Below, one piece after another: positions 23,507 to 31,555 of a stretch of 64,000 nt of DNA; position 1 is the stretch's first letter, and each line of letters starts with the position of its first letter. Origin of the DNA: Oscillospiraceae bacterium (GTDB lineage Bacteria > Bacillota > Clostridia > Oscillospirales > Acutalibacteraceae). The notes below the pieces were generated by a model. It was not told where the DNA came from. It did no database searches and was given only the letters and a program-made list of their open reading frames with translations. The position numbers and the translations under genes were made by a program. Where the stretch lies: NCBI GenBank assembly GCA_902790325.1, contig CADARP010000002.1, positions 128,256 through 192,255 of the forward strand, given 5' to 3'.

Positions 23507-24364
23507 ATGAAAAAGCAAAACATGAGCAGAAACACAATGGAACAATTGGAAGATTTGTTAGAAAAAGGTATTCTTACTGAAGAAGAATACGAAGCAAAAA
23601 AGCAACAGATTGCATCGACTGAGTCAGAAATATCACAGGAGCCAAACAAGCAAAGTTTGGTTGAAAAAGCAAGGCAGCTATACGCCATCGTTTCTCCAAA
23701 GTTTGCCCCTGTCAAAGCCTTTGCCATGAAGCGGAAAAAGCTGACCTGTATTATTATGGCACTTATTTTGCTTGTTGTAGGATTCTTGCCCGGTTACTCT
23801 ATTGGTAGGAAGCACCCATCCAATGTACATGTTACATTAGGCTCTCCTGATGATTCAATTGAGGTCAAAGGAAAAGGATCTTCAAAAAATCCTTATCACT
23901 TAAACGAAGATATTACTTTTGAGACTTTTAGTACAGAATGCGGTCAATATGTTACCTACACTGTTAACATCTCCAGAGTTCTCCGTGCAAGCGCACTGAA
24001 TCGCTATATGGATGCAGGTGAAAATGAGATTTTTAATAGTGCAGGCTTGATTGCAAGTATCCGTGCCGAATGGGAAGGAACTAAAACTGCAACGGTGTCC
24101 ATGACGCCTTATATTGGGATTGTTTATAGAAATTCAACAAAAAACAGTGCAGCATTGCACAATATGATTTACGGCAAAGACGGCGCGTGGAATGATAAAC
24201 TATTTAATGGCGTAACTTATAACGATGTTATTTTGAGACAAGTTAGAAACGAGAAAGAAGAAATGGATCATATTCAGATTAAGTATTCTACAAAAGATAG
24301 CAGTGGAGAAATGGTAGAGTACAGCATTTATGTTGCCTTCGACCCTAAAGTTGTTGAAAGCTGA
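23507..24364 (+). CDS. SHOCT-like membrane protein, AT-rich
   Basis: About 285 residues. The N-terminus has a SHOCT-type short helical motif (TMEQLEDLLEKGILTEEEYEAKKQQI, residues ~9-34), then a linker, a single membrane segment (CIIMALILLVVGFLPGYSIG, ~80-100) and an extracytoplasmic beta-rich domain of ~180 residues that was not recognised. SHOCT motifs often mediate oligomer formation or membrane targeting. Start ATG 23507 after GAGGTG; GTG 23504 is possible. Base composition is clearly more AT-rich than the flanks, a sign of recent acquisition. Confidence 0.75.
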   Translation: MKKQNMSRNTMEQLEDLLEKGILTEEEYEAKKQQIASTESEISQEPNKQSLVEKARQLYAIVSPKFAPVKAFAMKRKKLTCIIMALILLVVGFLPGYSIGRKHPSNVHVTLGSPDDSIEVKGKGSSKNPYHLNEDITFETFSTECGQYVTYTVNISRVLRASALNRYMDAGENEIFNSAGLIASIRAEWEGTKTATVSMTPYIGIVYRNSTKNSAALHNMIYGKDGAWNDKLFNGVTYNDVILRQVRNEKEEMDHIQIKYSTKDSSGEMVEYSIYVAFDPKVVES

Positions 24365-24391
24365 TTTTCGGTATTATTTTGGAGGTGGAGC

Positions 24392-24895
24392 ATGGATCAT
24401 TTCGAATGGAGTACTTTCTTGCCTATTATGTTGTCTTTGCTTTCTTTCGGCTTTTCGTTATTTACCTATTTCAAAGCAGTTCAGCACGACAGAAAACAAG
24501 ATACACTTGATGCATTCAATCGTTTGCAGAAAGAAGCGTTTGATCCATTGAATTTGATGAAGCCATCCGAAATGTGTCAGATTGCAAACAATCCTCGATC
24601 TGAAGACTACAAGCGCGTCAGCGGGTATCTCGCACGAATTGAGCATTTCTGTGTTGGTGTCGATCGAAATATCTATGACAAAAAGGTAGTCTATGATCTT
24701 GCGCATGGTTATTTGGATGGCCAACAAATCAAGAGGCGAATCAATCCTTTTCTGGAGAGAAAAAACCAAGGCGGAGAGTATTATTCTTTCATCTCCAAAG
24801 TCCTTCAATGGATGGAAAAACGCACCGACAAACTAAACAGAAAGCATTCCCACAATACAAAGAAAGCACAAAAGCAAACGGACTTGAATCAATAA
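24392..24895 (+). CDS. DUF4760-like membrane-anchored protein, AT-rich
   Basis: 167 residues. A single N-terminal membrane segment (FLPIMLSLLSFGFSLFTYF) leads to a cytoplasmic helical domain: QHDRKQDTLDAFNRLQKEAF, SGYLARIEHFCVGVDRNIYD, VYDLAHGYLDGQQIKRRINP. This matches DUF4760-type proteins often found in phage and defence neighbourhoods. Twenty-seven bases behind the SHOCT-like gene, with GGAGGTG before the ATG. Function unknown. Confidence 0.7.
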   Translation: MDHFEWSTFLPIMLSLLSFGFSLFTYFKAVQHDRKQDTLDAFNRLQKEAFDPLNLMKPSEMCQIANNPRSEDYKRVSGYLARIEHFCVGVDRNIYDKKVVYDLAHGYLDGQQIKRRINPFLERKNQGGEYYSFISKVLQWMEKRTDKLNRKHSHNTKKAQKQTDLNQ

Positions 24896-25149
24896 TCCGC
24901 TAAAAAGCAACTAATGCTCTCAGCACCTCGATGATCGACTTTATTCTTCCCGATTGATTTCTTGTCAATTGCAATCCCCGTTCTCATGTTCGAGGACGGG
25001 GAATTATCATACCTGCTTGCCGCTCATAGCCAGTTCGTCCGAAAATATTTCGTCGTCGTGAGGTCGTCTTGGGTGGTTTTCGTCGACGCGGAAGAGTGCT
25101 CCGGGCAGAAAAAAAGAGCCTACAGAAGTGCTTGACTTCCATAGGCTTT
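24896..25149. other. Right edge of the AT-rich segment, no gene seen
   Basis: 254 bases. Two hairpins are visible: CCCCGT/ACGGGG at about 24976-25003, and AGCCTA/TAGGCTTTT at about 25118-25150, which abuts the tRNA-Ser remnant. No open frame looks coding. Confidence 0.5.
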
Positions 25150-25207
25150 TGGCGGAGAGCAAGGGATTCAAACCCTCAAAACGGCGTTGACCGTTTACAC
25201 GTGTTTC
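25150..25207 (-). other. 3' half of a tRNA-Ser gene (attachment-site scar)
   Basis: Read leftward, the sequence runs from the anticodon loop (CGAAA) through stem CACGT, a long class II variable arm (AAACGG...CCGTTTT), a T-arm (GAGGGTTTGAATCCCTTG), an acceptor strand GCTCTCC and GCCA. The 5' half is missing. The break in the anticodon loop is where many integrases cross over, so this is probably what an integrated element left behind. Confidence 0.7.
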
Positions 25208-25214
25208 GGACGGA

Positions 25215-25337
25215 TCACGCCAGCATCAAAACAAGTTCGATCTCGTCTTTATCTTCGCCGCCGGTGGCGGAAAAGACTTGGCGCTCATACAGTATTCTCG
25301 CGACCGGATTGTCTTTGTTGCAGGTCTGAATGTGTTC
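25215..25337 (-). pseudogene. C-terminal fragment of a GNAT acetyltransferase
   Basis: In the frame directly following the DUF2344 stop codon, the minus strand reads CNKDNPVARILYERQVFSAT, then GGEDKDEIELVLMLA and a stop at 25215. NPVARxLYERxxF plus a final ...ELVLML strand is the acetyl-CoA-binding end of GNAT enzymes. Only about 40 of the usual ~150 residues remain, eight bases from the tRNA-Ser scar. Confidence 0.6.
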
Positions 25338-26006
25338 TCATTCAAACGGCGTCATATCCGCGCAGAAGAACGCGTGGCGGCGGATGCGGACGAGACCGTC
25401 CGTGCCGATGTTCTTTTGCAGCGCGTCGGCAAGCAGCGCGGGATTGAGCATATCATTGCCCGCGTGCAGAACGGCCTGCAGCACGACGCACGCGCCGTCT
25501 GCCGCGACTTGGATATCGCGGATCTTTTCGCACAGCCGCACCTGCTTCATGACCTTGCGGTGTCCCTGTTTGCCGGGCTTTTCCGCGGTCAGCTCGCCGC
25601 TGTCGAGAAGCGCGCGCGCTCTGTCACAGAACGCTTCGGCCTGCGCCGCGTCGTCCAGCTCGATGCGGACGGTGTACGACGCAAACGCGATCTCGGCCGG
25701 TTTGCGCACGGCATCCTGTACACGTGCGACCGAGACGCCCTCAGGCAGAGACGCGTTCAGCCGCGTGCGGATCTCGTCGTCGGACGTGTCGTCCTCCATG
25801 CGGATGTCCAGCGGTTCGCCGTCGCTCTCCTGTCCGAGCGAGAGCGGTGTGAGGAAGTTGAGGTACGGGTGCGGGTTGAACCCTTCCGTGTACCACAGAT
25901 TGAGACCGGCTCTGCGCACCGCGCGTGTAAAACACCGGTTCATATCGAGGTGGGAGATGTATTTCGCCCTGCCTTCTTTTTTAATCCAGAGCCTTACAGC
26001 GCGCAT
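25338..26006 (-). CDS. DUF2344 / radical-SAM-linked protein (TIGR03936 type)
   Basis: 222 residues. RLWIKKEGRAKYISHLDMNRCFTRAVRRAGL and YTEGFNPHPYLNFLTPLSLG are the hallmark N-terminal motifs of the family that always accompanies the TIGR03960-type radical SAM protein, as here (26-base overlap). The pair is thought to act on RNA or ribosome-related substrates, but the reaction is unproven. In many Clostridia ribonuclease G and rplU-ysxB-rpmA follow; here a GNAT fragment and a tRNA scar follow instead. Confidence 0.88.
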   Translation of the reverse strand: MRAVRLWIKKEGRAKYISHLDMNRCFTRAVRRAGLNLWYTEGFNPHPYLNFLTPLSLGQESDGEPLDIRMEDDTSDDEIRTRLNASLPEGVSVARVQDAVRKPAEIAFASYTVRIELDDAAQAEAFCDRARALLDSGELTAEKPGKQGHRKVMKQVRLCEKIRDIQVAADGACVVLQAVLHAGNDMLNPALLADALQKNIGTDGLVRIRRHAFFCADMTPFE

Positions 26007-27837
26007 CGCATTTCCCTCCGTTCATCTTGTCCGCGCCGCATCCGCCGCATCTCTCCCGGCAGTGGGGCGTTGTGCGGCTCTCGGCGGCTTTTTCGTTTTC
26101 GCGGCGCAGATACGCCTTCGACACGCCGTAGTCCAGGTGATCCCACGGCAGCACTTCGTCGAAGCTGCGGCGGCGGTTGGCGTAGAACGACATGGACATG
26201 CCTGCTTGCGCAAACGCCTGTTCCCACAGATCGAAGCGGAACTGGTCGTCCCAGCCGTCGAAGCGGCAGCCCATGCGCCATGCCGATTCCAGCACGTCCG
26301 CGAGTTTGCGGTCGCCGCGCGCGAAGACCGCCTCGAGCCGGCTGGTCTGCGCGTGGTGGCAGGAGAGACTGACCTTGCGCGTATGGATGCTTTCACGCAG
26401 CAGCGTCTGCTTGCGCAGCACGGTGTCGAGATCGTCCTGCGCTTCCCATTGGAACGGCGTGAACGGTTTGGGCACAAAGGTCGACGCGCTGATCGAGACG
26501 GTGACGCCCTTTCCCTTCGGTTTGTCGGGATTGGCGTAATACGCGTCCACAACCTTCTGCGCCAGATCGGCGATGCCGCGCACGTCCGTATCCGTTTCGG
26601 TCGGCAGACCCAGCATGAAATAGAGCTTGACCGCCGTCCATCCGCCGGCAAACGCCTGCTTTGCCGTGTGCAGCACTTCGTCCTCGGTCACATTTTTATT
26701 GATCGCGTCGCGCAGTCTCTGCGTACCGGCTTCCGGCGCGAAGGTCAGCGAACTGCGGCGCACGCCCGCAAGTTTCTCCATCAGATCCTTCGGGAAGTTG
26801 TCGGCGCGCAGGCTCGGCAGCGCGACGTTGATTTTTTGATCGTCCGTCCACGAGATCAGCTTGCGGATGAGCGTTTCCATCTGCGTATAGTCGCTTGAGG
26901 ACAGCGAGCAGAGCGAGATTTCGTCATAGCCCGTCGCGTCGCAGATCGCGCGGCACTGCGCGTCGATCACGTCGGGGCTTTTTTCGCGGATGGGACGGTA
27001 GATGAAGCCTGCCTGACAGAACCGGCAGCCGCGGATGCAGCCGCGGAAGATCTCCGTCGTCGTGCGGTCATGGACGACCTCGACGGACGGAACGACCGTT
27101 TCATCCGGGCAGAACATCGTATCGAGATCCGACACGATGCGTTTGCGCACCGTCGCCGGCGCGCCGTCTTTCGGCGTGACCGCCTGTACGGTGCCGTCGG
27201 CGTTGTACGACACGTCGTACAGCGAGGGAACATAAACGCCCTCGATCTGCGCCGCCTCGCGCAGGAAAGTCTGCTTGTCCGAACCGCGTTTCTTGTGGCG
27301 GATCAGCAGATCGATCACTTCGTTCGTCACTTCTTCGCCCTCGCCGAGCATACACAGATCGACGAACGCATGGACCGGTTCGGCGTTGCAGACGCACGGT
27401 CCGCCCGCCGCGACGATCGGCGTCAAAGCCGTCCGGTCGGCGCTGCGCACGGGCAGACCGGCCAGATCGAGCATATTGAGCATGTTCGTATAGGACAGCT
27501 CGTACTGCAGCGTGAAGCCGATCAGATCGAAGTCCCGCACCGGATCACCGCTTTCGAGCGCGTACAGCGGGACGCCGTTTTTGCGCATCGCGTCCTCCAT
27601 ATCCGTCCACGGCGCGAACACACGCTCGCACCAGGCGTCCGGCCGCGCGTTCACGAGACTGTAGAGGATCTTCATGCCCAGATGCGACATGCCGATCTCA
27701 TAGGTGTCCGGGAAGCAGAAAGCGTAGCGCAGATCGACCGCATGTTTATCCTTGACGACGCTGTTCAGTTCTCCGCCGGTATAGCGTCCCGGCTTCTGAA
27801 CGGCAGCGAGTATCCGTTCCATTACTTTATCCGGCAT
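25981..27837 (-). CDS. B12-binding-type radical SAM protein (TIGR03960 family)
   Basis: 618 residues. The N-terminal Rossmann-like part has AVDLRYAFCFPDTYEIGMSHLG and IVAAGGPCVCNAEP. The radical SAM core binds a 4Fe-4S cluster through CIRGCRFC (C-x3-C-x2-C, about residue 268), with GLPTETDTD and related loops after it. A Cys-rich C-terminal tail (CRERCGGCG...GGKCDARC) may hold a second metal site. It acts with the overlapping DUF2344 gene. Promoter at 27887-27915. Confidence 0.9.
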   Translation of the reverse strand: MPDKVMERILAAVQKPGRYTGGELNSVVKDKHAVDLRYAFCFPDTYEIGMSHLGMKILYSLVNARPDAWCERVFAPWTDMEDAMRKNGVPLYALESGDPVRDFDLIGFTLQYELSYTNMLNMLDLAGLPVRSADRTALTPIVAAGGPCVCNAEPVHAFVDLCMLGEGEEVTNEVIDLLIRHKKRGSDKQTFLREAAQIEGVYVPSLYDVSYNADGTVQAVTPKDGAPATVRKRIVSDLDTMFCPDETVVPSVEVVHDRTTTEIFRGCIRGCRFCQAGFIYRPIREKSPDVIDAQCRAICDATGYDEISLCSLSSSDYTQMETLIRKLISWTDDQKINVALPSLRADNFPKDLMEKLAGVRRSSLTFAPEAGTQRLRDAINKNVTEDEVLHTAKQAFAGGWTAVKLYFMLGLPTETDTDVRGIADLAQKVVDAYYANPDKPKGKGVTVSISASTFVPKPFTPFQWEAQDDLDTVLRKQTLLRESIHTRKVSLSCHHAQTSRLEAVFARGDRKLADVLESAWRMGCRFDGWDDQFRFDLWEQAFAQAGMSMSFYANRRRSFDEVLPWDHLDYGVSKAYLRRENEKAAESRTTPHCRERCGGCGADKMNGGKCDARCKALD

Positions 27838-27886
27838 AATTCCGTTCCTTCCGAAAAAACTGTTCTATACAGTACGTTGTCCATAT

Positions 27887-27915
27887 AGTATAGCATATTC
27901 TTTTGCAAGTTGCAA
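27887..27915 (-). promoter_or_regulatory. Promoter of the radical SAM/DUF2344 operon
   Basis: Minus-strand -35 TTGCAA (27910-27915), 17-base spacer, -10 TATACT (27887-27892). Confidence 0.75.
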
Positions 27916-27919
27916 ATCC

Positions 27920-27948
27920 TTGACTTTTACCGCCGCATATCGTATACT
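27920..27948 (+). promoter_or_regulatory. Promoter of the sigma-like/LRR gene
   Basis: -35 TTGACT (27920-27925), 17-base spacer, -10 TATACT (27943-27948), back to back with the leftward promoter. Confidence 0.8.
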
Positions 27949-28005
27949 ATAAAAGTATAAGTATAGGCAGTATAGTTTATATCTATTGCTTATCGGAGGA
28001 ACGAA

Positions 28006-30162
28006 ATGAATCAACGCGGTATTTGGCAGCTCATCCTGATGGCGCGGGAAGGCGACCGTCAGGCGATCGACGAGCTATTCTTTTCCTCTTTCCGTCCCGC
28101 ATATCTGATCCTGTATGCGATCACGGCCGACAAACGCGCTTCGCTCGACATTCTGGCGGAGGGCTATGTGGAGATTTTTCAGAATCTGGAAGCGCTGGAG
28201 ACGGGCAGTGATTTCAGCGAAAAGCTGAACCGTTTCACGATCCGCCGTGCGCAGGAACTGCGTCCGTCCGGGAAACTTTTCAAACTGCCCGACGGATGCG
28301 AAGCGGACGCGTTCGGCTTCCGGCAGAACCCGCCGCAGATCCACGACTTTGACACGCTGCCCGGTCTGAACCTGGCGGCGCAGGCGGACGGTATACTCGA
28401 CAGTTTCCATGCGCTCTCGATCGGAGCGCAGATCTGTGCGTATCTGTATTACTACGTGCAGATGCTGCCCGACGGGATCGCAGACATTCTCGGCGTACAT
28501 GTGAACAAAGTCTGCGGCATGCTCCAGCAGACGCGCGAAGCGGTCCTGCCGCAGATCGACGCTGTTTTGCAGCAGAGCCCGGCATTCCGCGGCACGGACG
28601 CCGAATCGGCGATTCCGTGGGCGCTGCGCTGTACCGAGAAGTACGCGCCGCAGCCGGATGAGACGGACGAATGCTATCGGACGGTTATGGAAAAGCTGGT
28701 CTCCGACGAGTTTCTTGACGTCGCTTCCCAGGAGGAGATCGAGCCGGAACCGGAATTCCAGATGCAGAACATTGCTCCGCCCAAGGAGCACCGCGCGCTG
28801 CGCGCGATCTTTTCTCTGCCGACGCTGATCGCCGTGCTCGCTGTGCTGATCGCGGTCTTCTGCATCGTCGGCGTCCGGCAGCTGCACACCTACAACCAGC
28901 GCCGCCGTACCATGGAAAACCAGACCGACCGCACCACGCTGACGCTGACGGCTACGACGTTCCCGTCGGAACGGTATATTTTCTCCACGGAGTTTGAGGC
29001 GCCGACCGAACCGCCGACGACCGAAACGACCGAGCCCGAGACACAGACGGAGCCGGTTGCCACGACCGAAACGCCGTCGGAGCCGGGCGCAACGGAACCG
29101 ACGACGCCGGTCATCACGACCGCGCCGCCGCATGCAGACTTCTCCTTTATCGAATCCAGCGGCGCCGTGACGATCACGGGCTATTCCGGCAGCAAAACGA
29201 ACGTAGAAGTTCCGGCCAAGATCAACAACAAACCGGTCACGACGATCGGTGAAAATGCGTTTTTCAATTCCTCCATCACGTCGATCAAACTGCCGACCTC
29301 CGTGCGCACCATCGGCAAGAGCGCGTTCCACAGCTGCACGAGCCTGCAGAGCATCTCTCTGCCGGCTGCCGTCACGACGATCGAACCCAATGCGTTCCGC
29401 GGCTGTACGGGACTGAGCGCGATCACGCTGTCCTCTTCACTCAAGAAGATCGGCGCGCAGGCGTTCTACCAGTGTTCCGCGCTCTCGAGCGTCGCGCTGC
29501 CCAATTCGGTGTCGTCGATCGGCGACTGGGCGTTCGCGTACTGTACGAACCTGACCGGCATGGCCATTCCGTCCGCTGTGGCGACGTTGGGCAATTCCGT
29601 GTTTTACGAGTGCAAGTCCCTGTCCCGCTGTACGATCGAAAGCGGCACGCATCTGAGCACGCTGGGCGATTCGATGTTCTTTGACTGTACGTCGCTCAAG
29701 TCGTTCTCGTTCCCGAGCGGCATTCGCGCGGTGCCCGCAAACTGTTTCGTCGGCTGCCGTTCGCTGTCGAGCGTCTCGCTTGCGGCGTCGATCACGACGA
29801 TCGGGCAGAACGCGTTCGCGGACTGTGTTTCGCTGACGGGCATCAAATTCAGCACCAACCTGCGCAAGATCGAGGACGGTGCATTCAACGGCTGTACGGG
29901 ACTCAAGGACATCACGTTCCCGTACGGAATGAGCACGATCGGCAATTCCGCATTCAGCGGATGTACCGGTCTGCGCTCGGCGACCATCCCCGCGTCGGTC
30001 AATACGATCGGCTCCAAAGCGTTCTACAACTGCAACGAGCTGGTCATCACCTGTCCCGAGGGCTCCGCCGCGGAGCGGTACGCCGACAACAATCACATCG
30101 AGGTTGCCGGCAGGACCACCGCGACGACCACCACGATGAGCGACAGCGAAAACAACGATTGA
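28006..30162 (+). CDS. Sigma-factor-like domain fused to a membrane segment and BspA-type leucine-rich repeats
   Basis: 718 residues. Residues ~1-190 resemble an ECF-type sigma factor: region-2-like AREGDRQAIDELFFSSFRPA..YLILYAI and region-4-like CAYLYYYVQMLPDGIADILG, VHVNKVCGMLQQTREAVLPQ. Residues ~271-293 are a membrane segment (LPTLIAVLAVLIAVFCIVGV), then a Thr/Pro/Glu-rich stalk. From ~400 to 700 come about a dozen LRR_5 repeats (TIGENAFFNSSITSIKLPTS; GKSAFHSCTSLQSISLPAA), which are surface-exposed in BspA proteins. So a cytoplasmic sigma-like module is tied to an outside binding domain. Whether the module still binds polymerase is unknown. Promoter at 27920; GGAGGA before the ATG. Confidence 0.82.
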   Translation: MNQRGIWQLILMAREGDRQAIDELFFSSFRPAYLILYAITADKRASLDILAEGYVEIFQNLEALETGSDFSEKLNRFTIRRAQELRPSGKLFKLPDGCEADAFGFRQNPPQIHDFDTLPGLNLAAQADGILDSFHALSIGAQICAYLYYYVQMLPDGIADILGVHVNKVCGMLQQTREAVLPQIDAVLQQSPAFRGTDAESAIPWALRCTEKYAPQPDETDECYRTVMEKLVSDEFLDVASQEEIEPEPEFQMQNIAPPKEHRALRAIFSLPTLIAVLAVLIAVFCIVGVRQLHTYNQRRRTMENQTDRTTLTLTATTFPSERYIFSTEFEAPTEPPTTETTEPETQTEPVATTETPSEPGATEPTTPVITTAPPHADFSFIESSGAVTITGYSGSKTNVEVPAKINNKPVTTIGENAFFNSSITSIKLPTSVRTIGKSAFHSCTSLQSISLPAAVTTIEPNAFRGCTGLSAITLSSSLKKIGAQAFYQCSALSSVALPNSVSSIGDWAFAYCTNLTGMAIPSAVATLGNSVFYECKSLSRCTIESGTHLSTLGDSMFFDCTSLKSFSFPSGIRAVPANCFVGCRSLSSVSLAASITTIGQNAFADCVSLTGIKFSTNLRKIEDGAFNGCTGLKDITFPYGMSTIGNSAFSGCTGLRSATIPASVNTIGSKAFYNCNELVITCPEGSAAERYADNNHIEVAGRTTATTTTMSDSENND

Positions 30163-30686
30163 CCGTGCCCGCAAAAAAACTGAATCAGACCGATTGCCGC
30201 CAGCGGTACCGCGCCGCAGACGGCAATCTTTTTTTGCCGCGCGGCGGCAGCGTCCGGCGTCATGCGCAGACAGAGCGACGCGTACAATATCCCGCCGCCG
30301 TCCAGCGCCGGAAACGGCAGCAGGTTGAATCCGGCGAGCAGGAGATTGACGCGCACGGCACGGAAAAGGCGCGGCAGCTTTCCGCAGAACGGCAGCAGAC
30401 AGGCGGCGAGCAGCAGATTGGCCGCCGGTCCCGCCGCGTAAACCGCCAGCTCCTGCGGATACGACAGGCGGGTTGTCCGCGCGCGATCGATGCGCATCCC
30501 GCTCACGCCGAAACAGATCGCCTGCGGCATATCGCGCAGCGCGCACAGAAGCAGCAGATGTCCGCACTCATGAAAAGCGGCGGCGCAGATGCTGTACACC
30601 GCGTCGCCGTTTTGATCGTAATAAAGCCAGAGCGTGAGCCAGACCGCCGCCGGCAGCGAGAAACGCCAGCGGATATTCTTACGCAT
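30093..30686 (-). CDS. M50 family (site-2/SpoIVFB-like) membrane metallopeptidase
   Basis: 197 residues with about five hydrophobic segments. The zinc motif HECGH lies in SICAAAFHECGHLLLLCAL, and the second motif is FNLLPFPALDGGGILYASL (LDGG), both needed for intramembrane proteolysis. Size and the neighbouring M23 gene resemble SpoIVFB with SpoIVFA. The ATG at 30686 overlaps the M23 stop. Its 3' end overlaps the LRR gene on the other strand by 70 bases. Confidence 0.83.
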   Translation of the reverse strand: MRKNIRWRFSLPAAVWLTLWLYYDQNGDAVYSICAAAFHECGHLLLLCALRDMPQAICFGVSGMRIDRARTTRLSYPQELAVYAAGPAANLLLAACLLPFCGKLPRLFRAVRVNLLLAGFNLLPFPALDGGGILYASLCLRMTPDAAAARQKKIAVCGAVPLAAIGLIQFFCGHGQSLFSLSLIVVVVAVVLPATSM

Positions 30687-31467
30687 ACACGAGATCCTTG
30701 AGCACATAGACCGGATTGCAGCGCACGCCGTCTACGCGCAGCTCAAAGTGCAGATGCGGTCCGGTGGACATGCCCGTCGAACCGACCAGACCGATCGTGC
30801 CGCCCGCGGCAACGGCGTCGCCCTTCTGTACCTGTATCTCGCTGAGATGACAGTACAGCGTCTGCAGACCCTCGCCGTGCGAGAGCAGGATGTAGTTTCC
30901 GCGGCCGGACGTGCAGCCCGTTTCCTGCACCGTGCCGCCGTATGCCGCGGCGATCGGCGTGCCCTCGGGCGCCGCCAGATCGATCCCGGTGTGGAAGCTG
31001 CGGCTTCCGGTGATCGGGTGGATGCGGTATCCGAAACCGGACGTGACCTTGCCCTCGACCGGCGTTACCGCCTGCTGCGAAACGCTGACCGCATCGAACG
31101 AGGAATCCTGCAGCGCGTCGAGCACACGGATATCCTCGCCGCCGGCGGATTGGATCGTTTCCACCTCGGCGCGTTCGTCGATCGTCGCCACGGCCTCTAC
31201 TGCCGGTTCGGTCTGCGCGGCAGGCTCCAGTACGTGGTGCGCCGCGCGCTTTGCCGCCGTCCATACGCCGTCGGCGCAGTAATCTTCCCGCATCTGCGAC
31301 GCATACTGCGTGCGCAGCGTCGTATACAGCGCGCTGCCGGAACGGGCGAGTGCGAACACCGACAGCACCAGCGCCGCACAGACGGCGCACTGCACCGCCG
31401 GCACGAGCAGCGCCTTCTTTTTTGTCTTCTCTCTTTTGGGCGCGGCAAAGTATTCCGCTTGCGCCAT
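30679..31467 (-). CDS. Membrane-anchored M23 peptidase
   Basis: 262 residues: a short cytoplasmic N-terminus, one membrane segment (LVPAVQCAVCAALVLSVFAL), a linker, then an LytM/M23 domain with GFGYRIHPITGSRSFHTGID (zinc ligands H and D) and STGPHLHFEL (HxH). The catalytic residues look intact, unlike SpoIVFA, where the domain is degenerate. The start at 31467 is favoured by AAGGAAGG six bases before. Coupled to the M50 gene: probably a regulator or partner of it, or a cell wall endopeptidase. Confidence 0.82.
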   Translation of the reverse strand: MAQAEYFAAPKREKTKKKALLVPAVQCAVCAALVLSVFALARSGSALYTTLRTQYASQMREDYCADGVWTAAKRAAHHVLEPAAQTEPAVEAVATIDERAEVETIQSAGGEDIRVLDALQDSSFDAVSVSQQAVTPVEGKVTSGFGYRIHPITGSRSFHTGIDLAAPEGTPIAAAYGGTVQETGCTSGRGNYILLSHGEGLQTLYCHLSEIQVQKGDAVAAGGTIGLVGSTGMSTGPHLHFELRVDGVRCNPVYVLKDLVYA

Positions 31468-31555
31468 AATCATCCTTCCTTTCTGCACAGAGATCCTTTT
31501 TTGCTATTTCTATGCGGAAGGGAGGCGGATTATGCGGGGAGGACGAACGAAGGGA

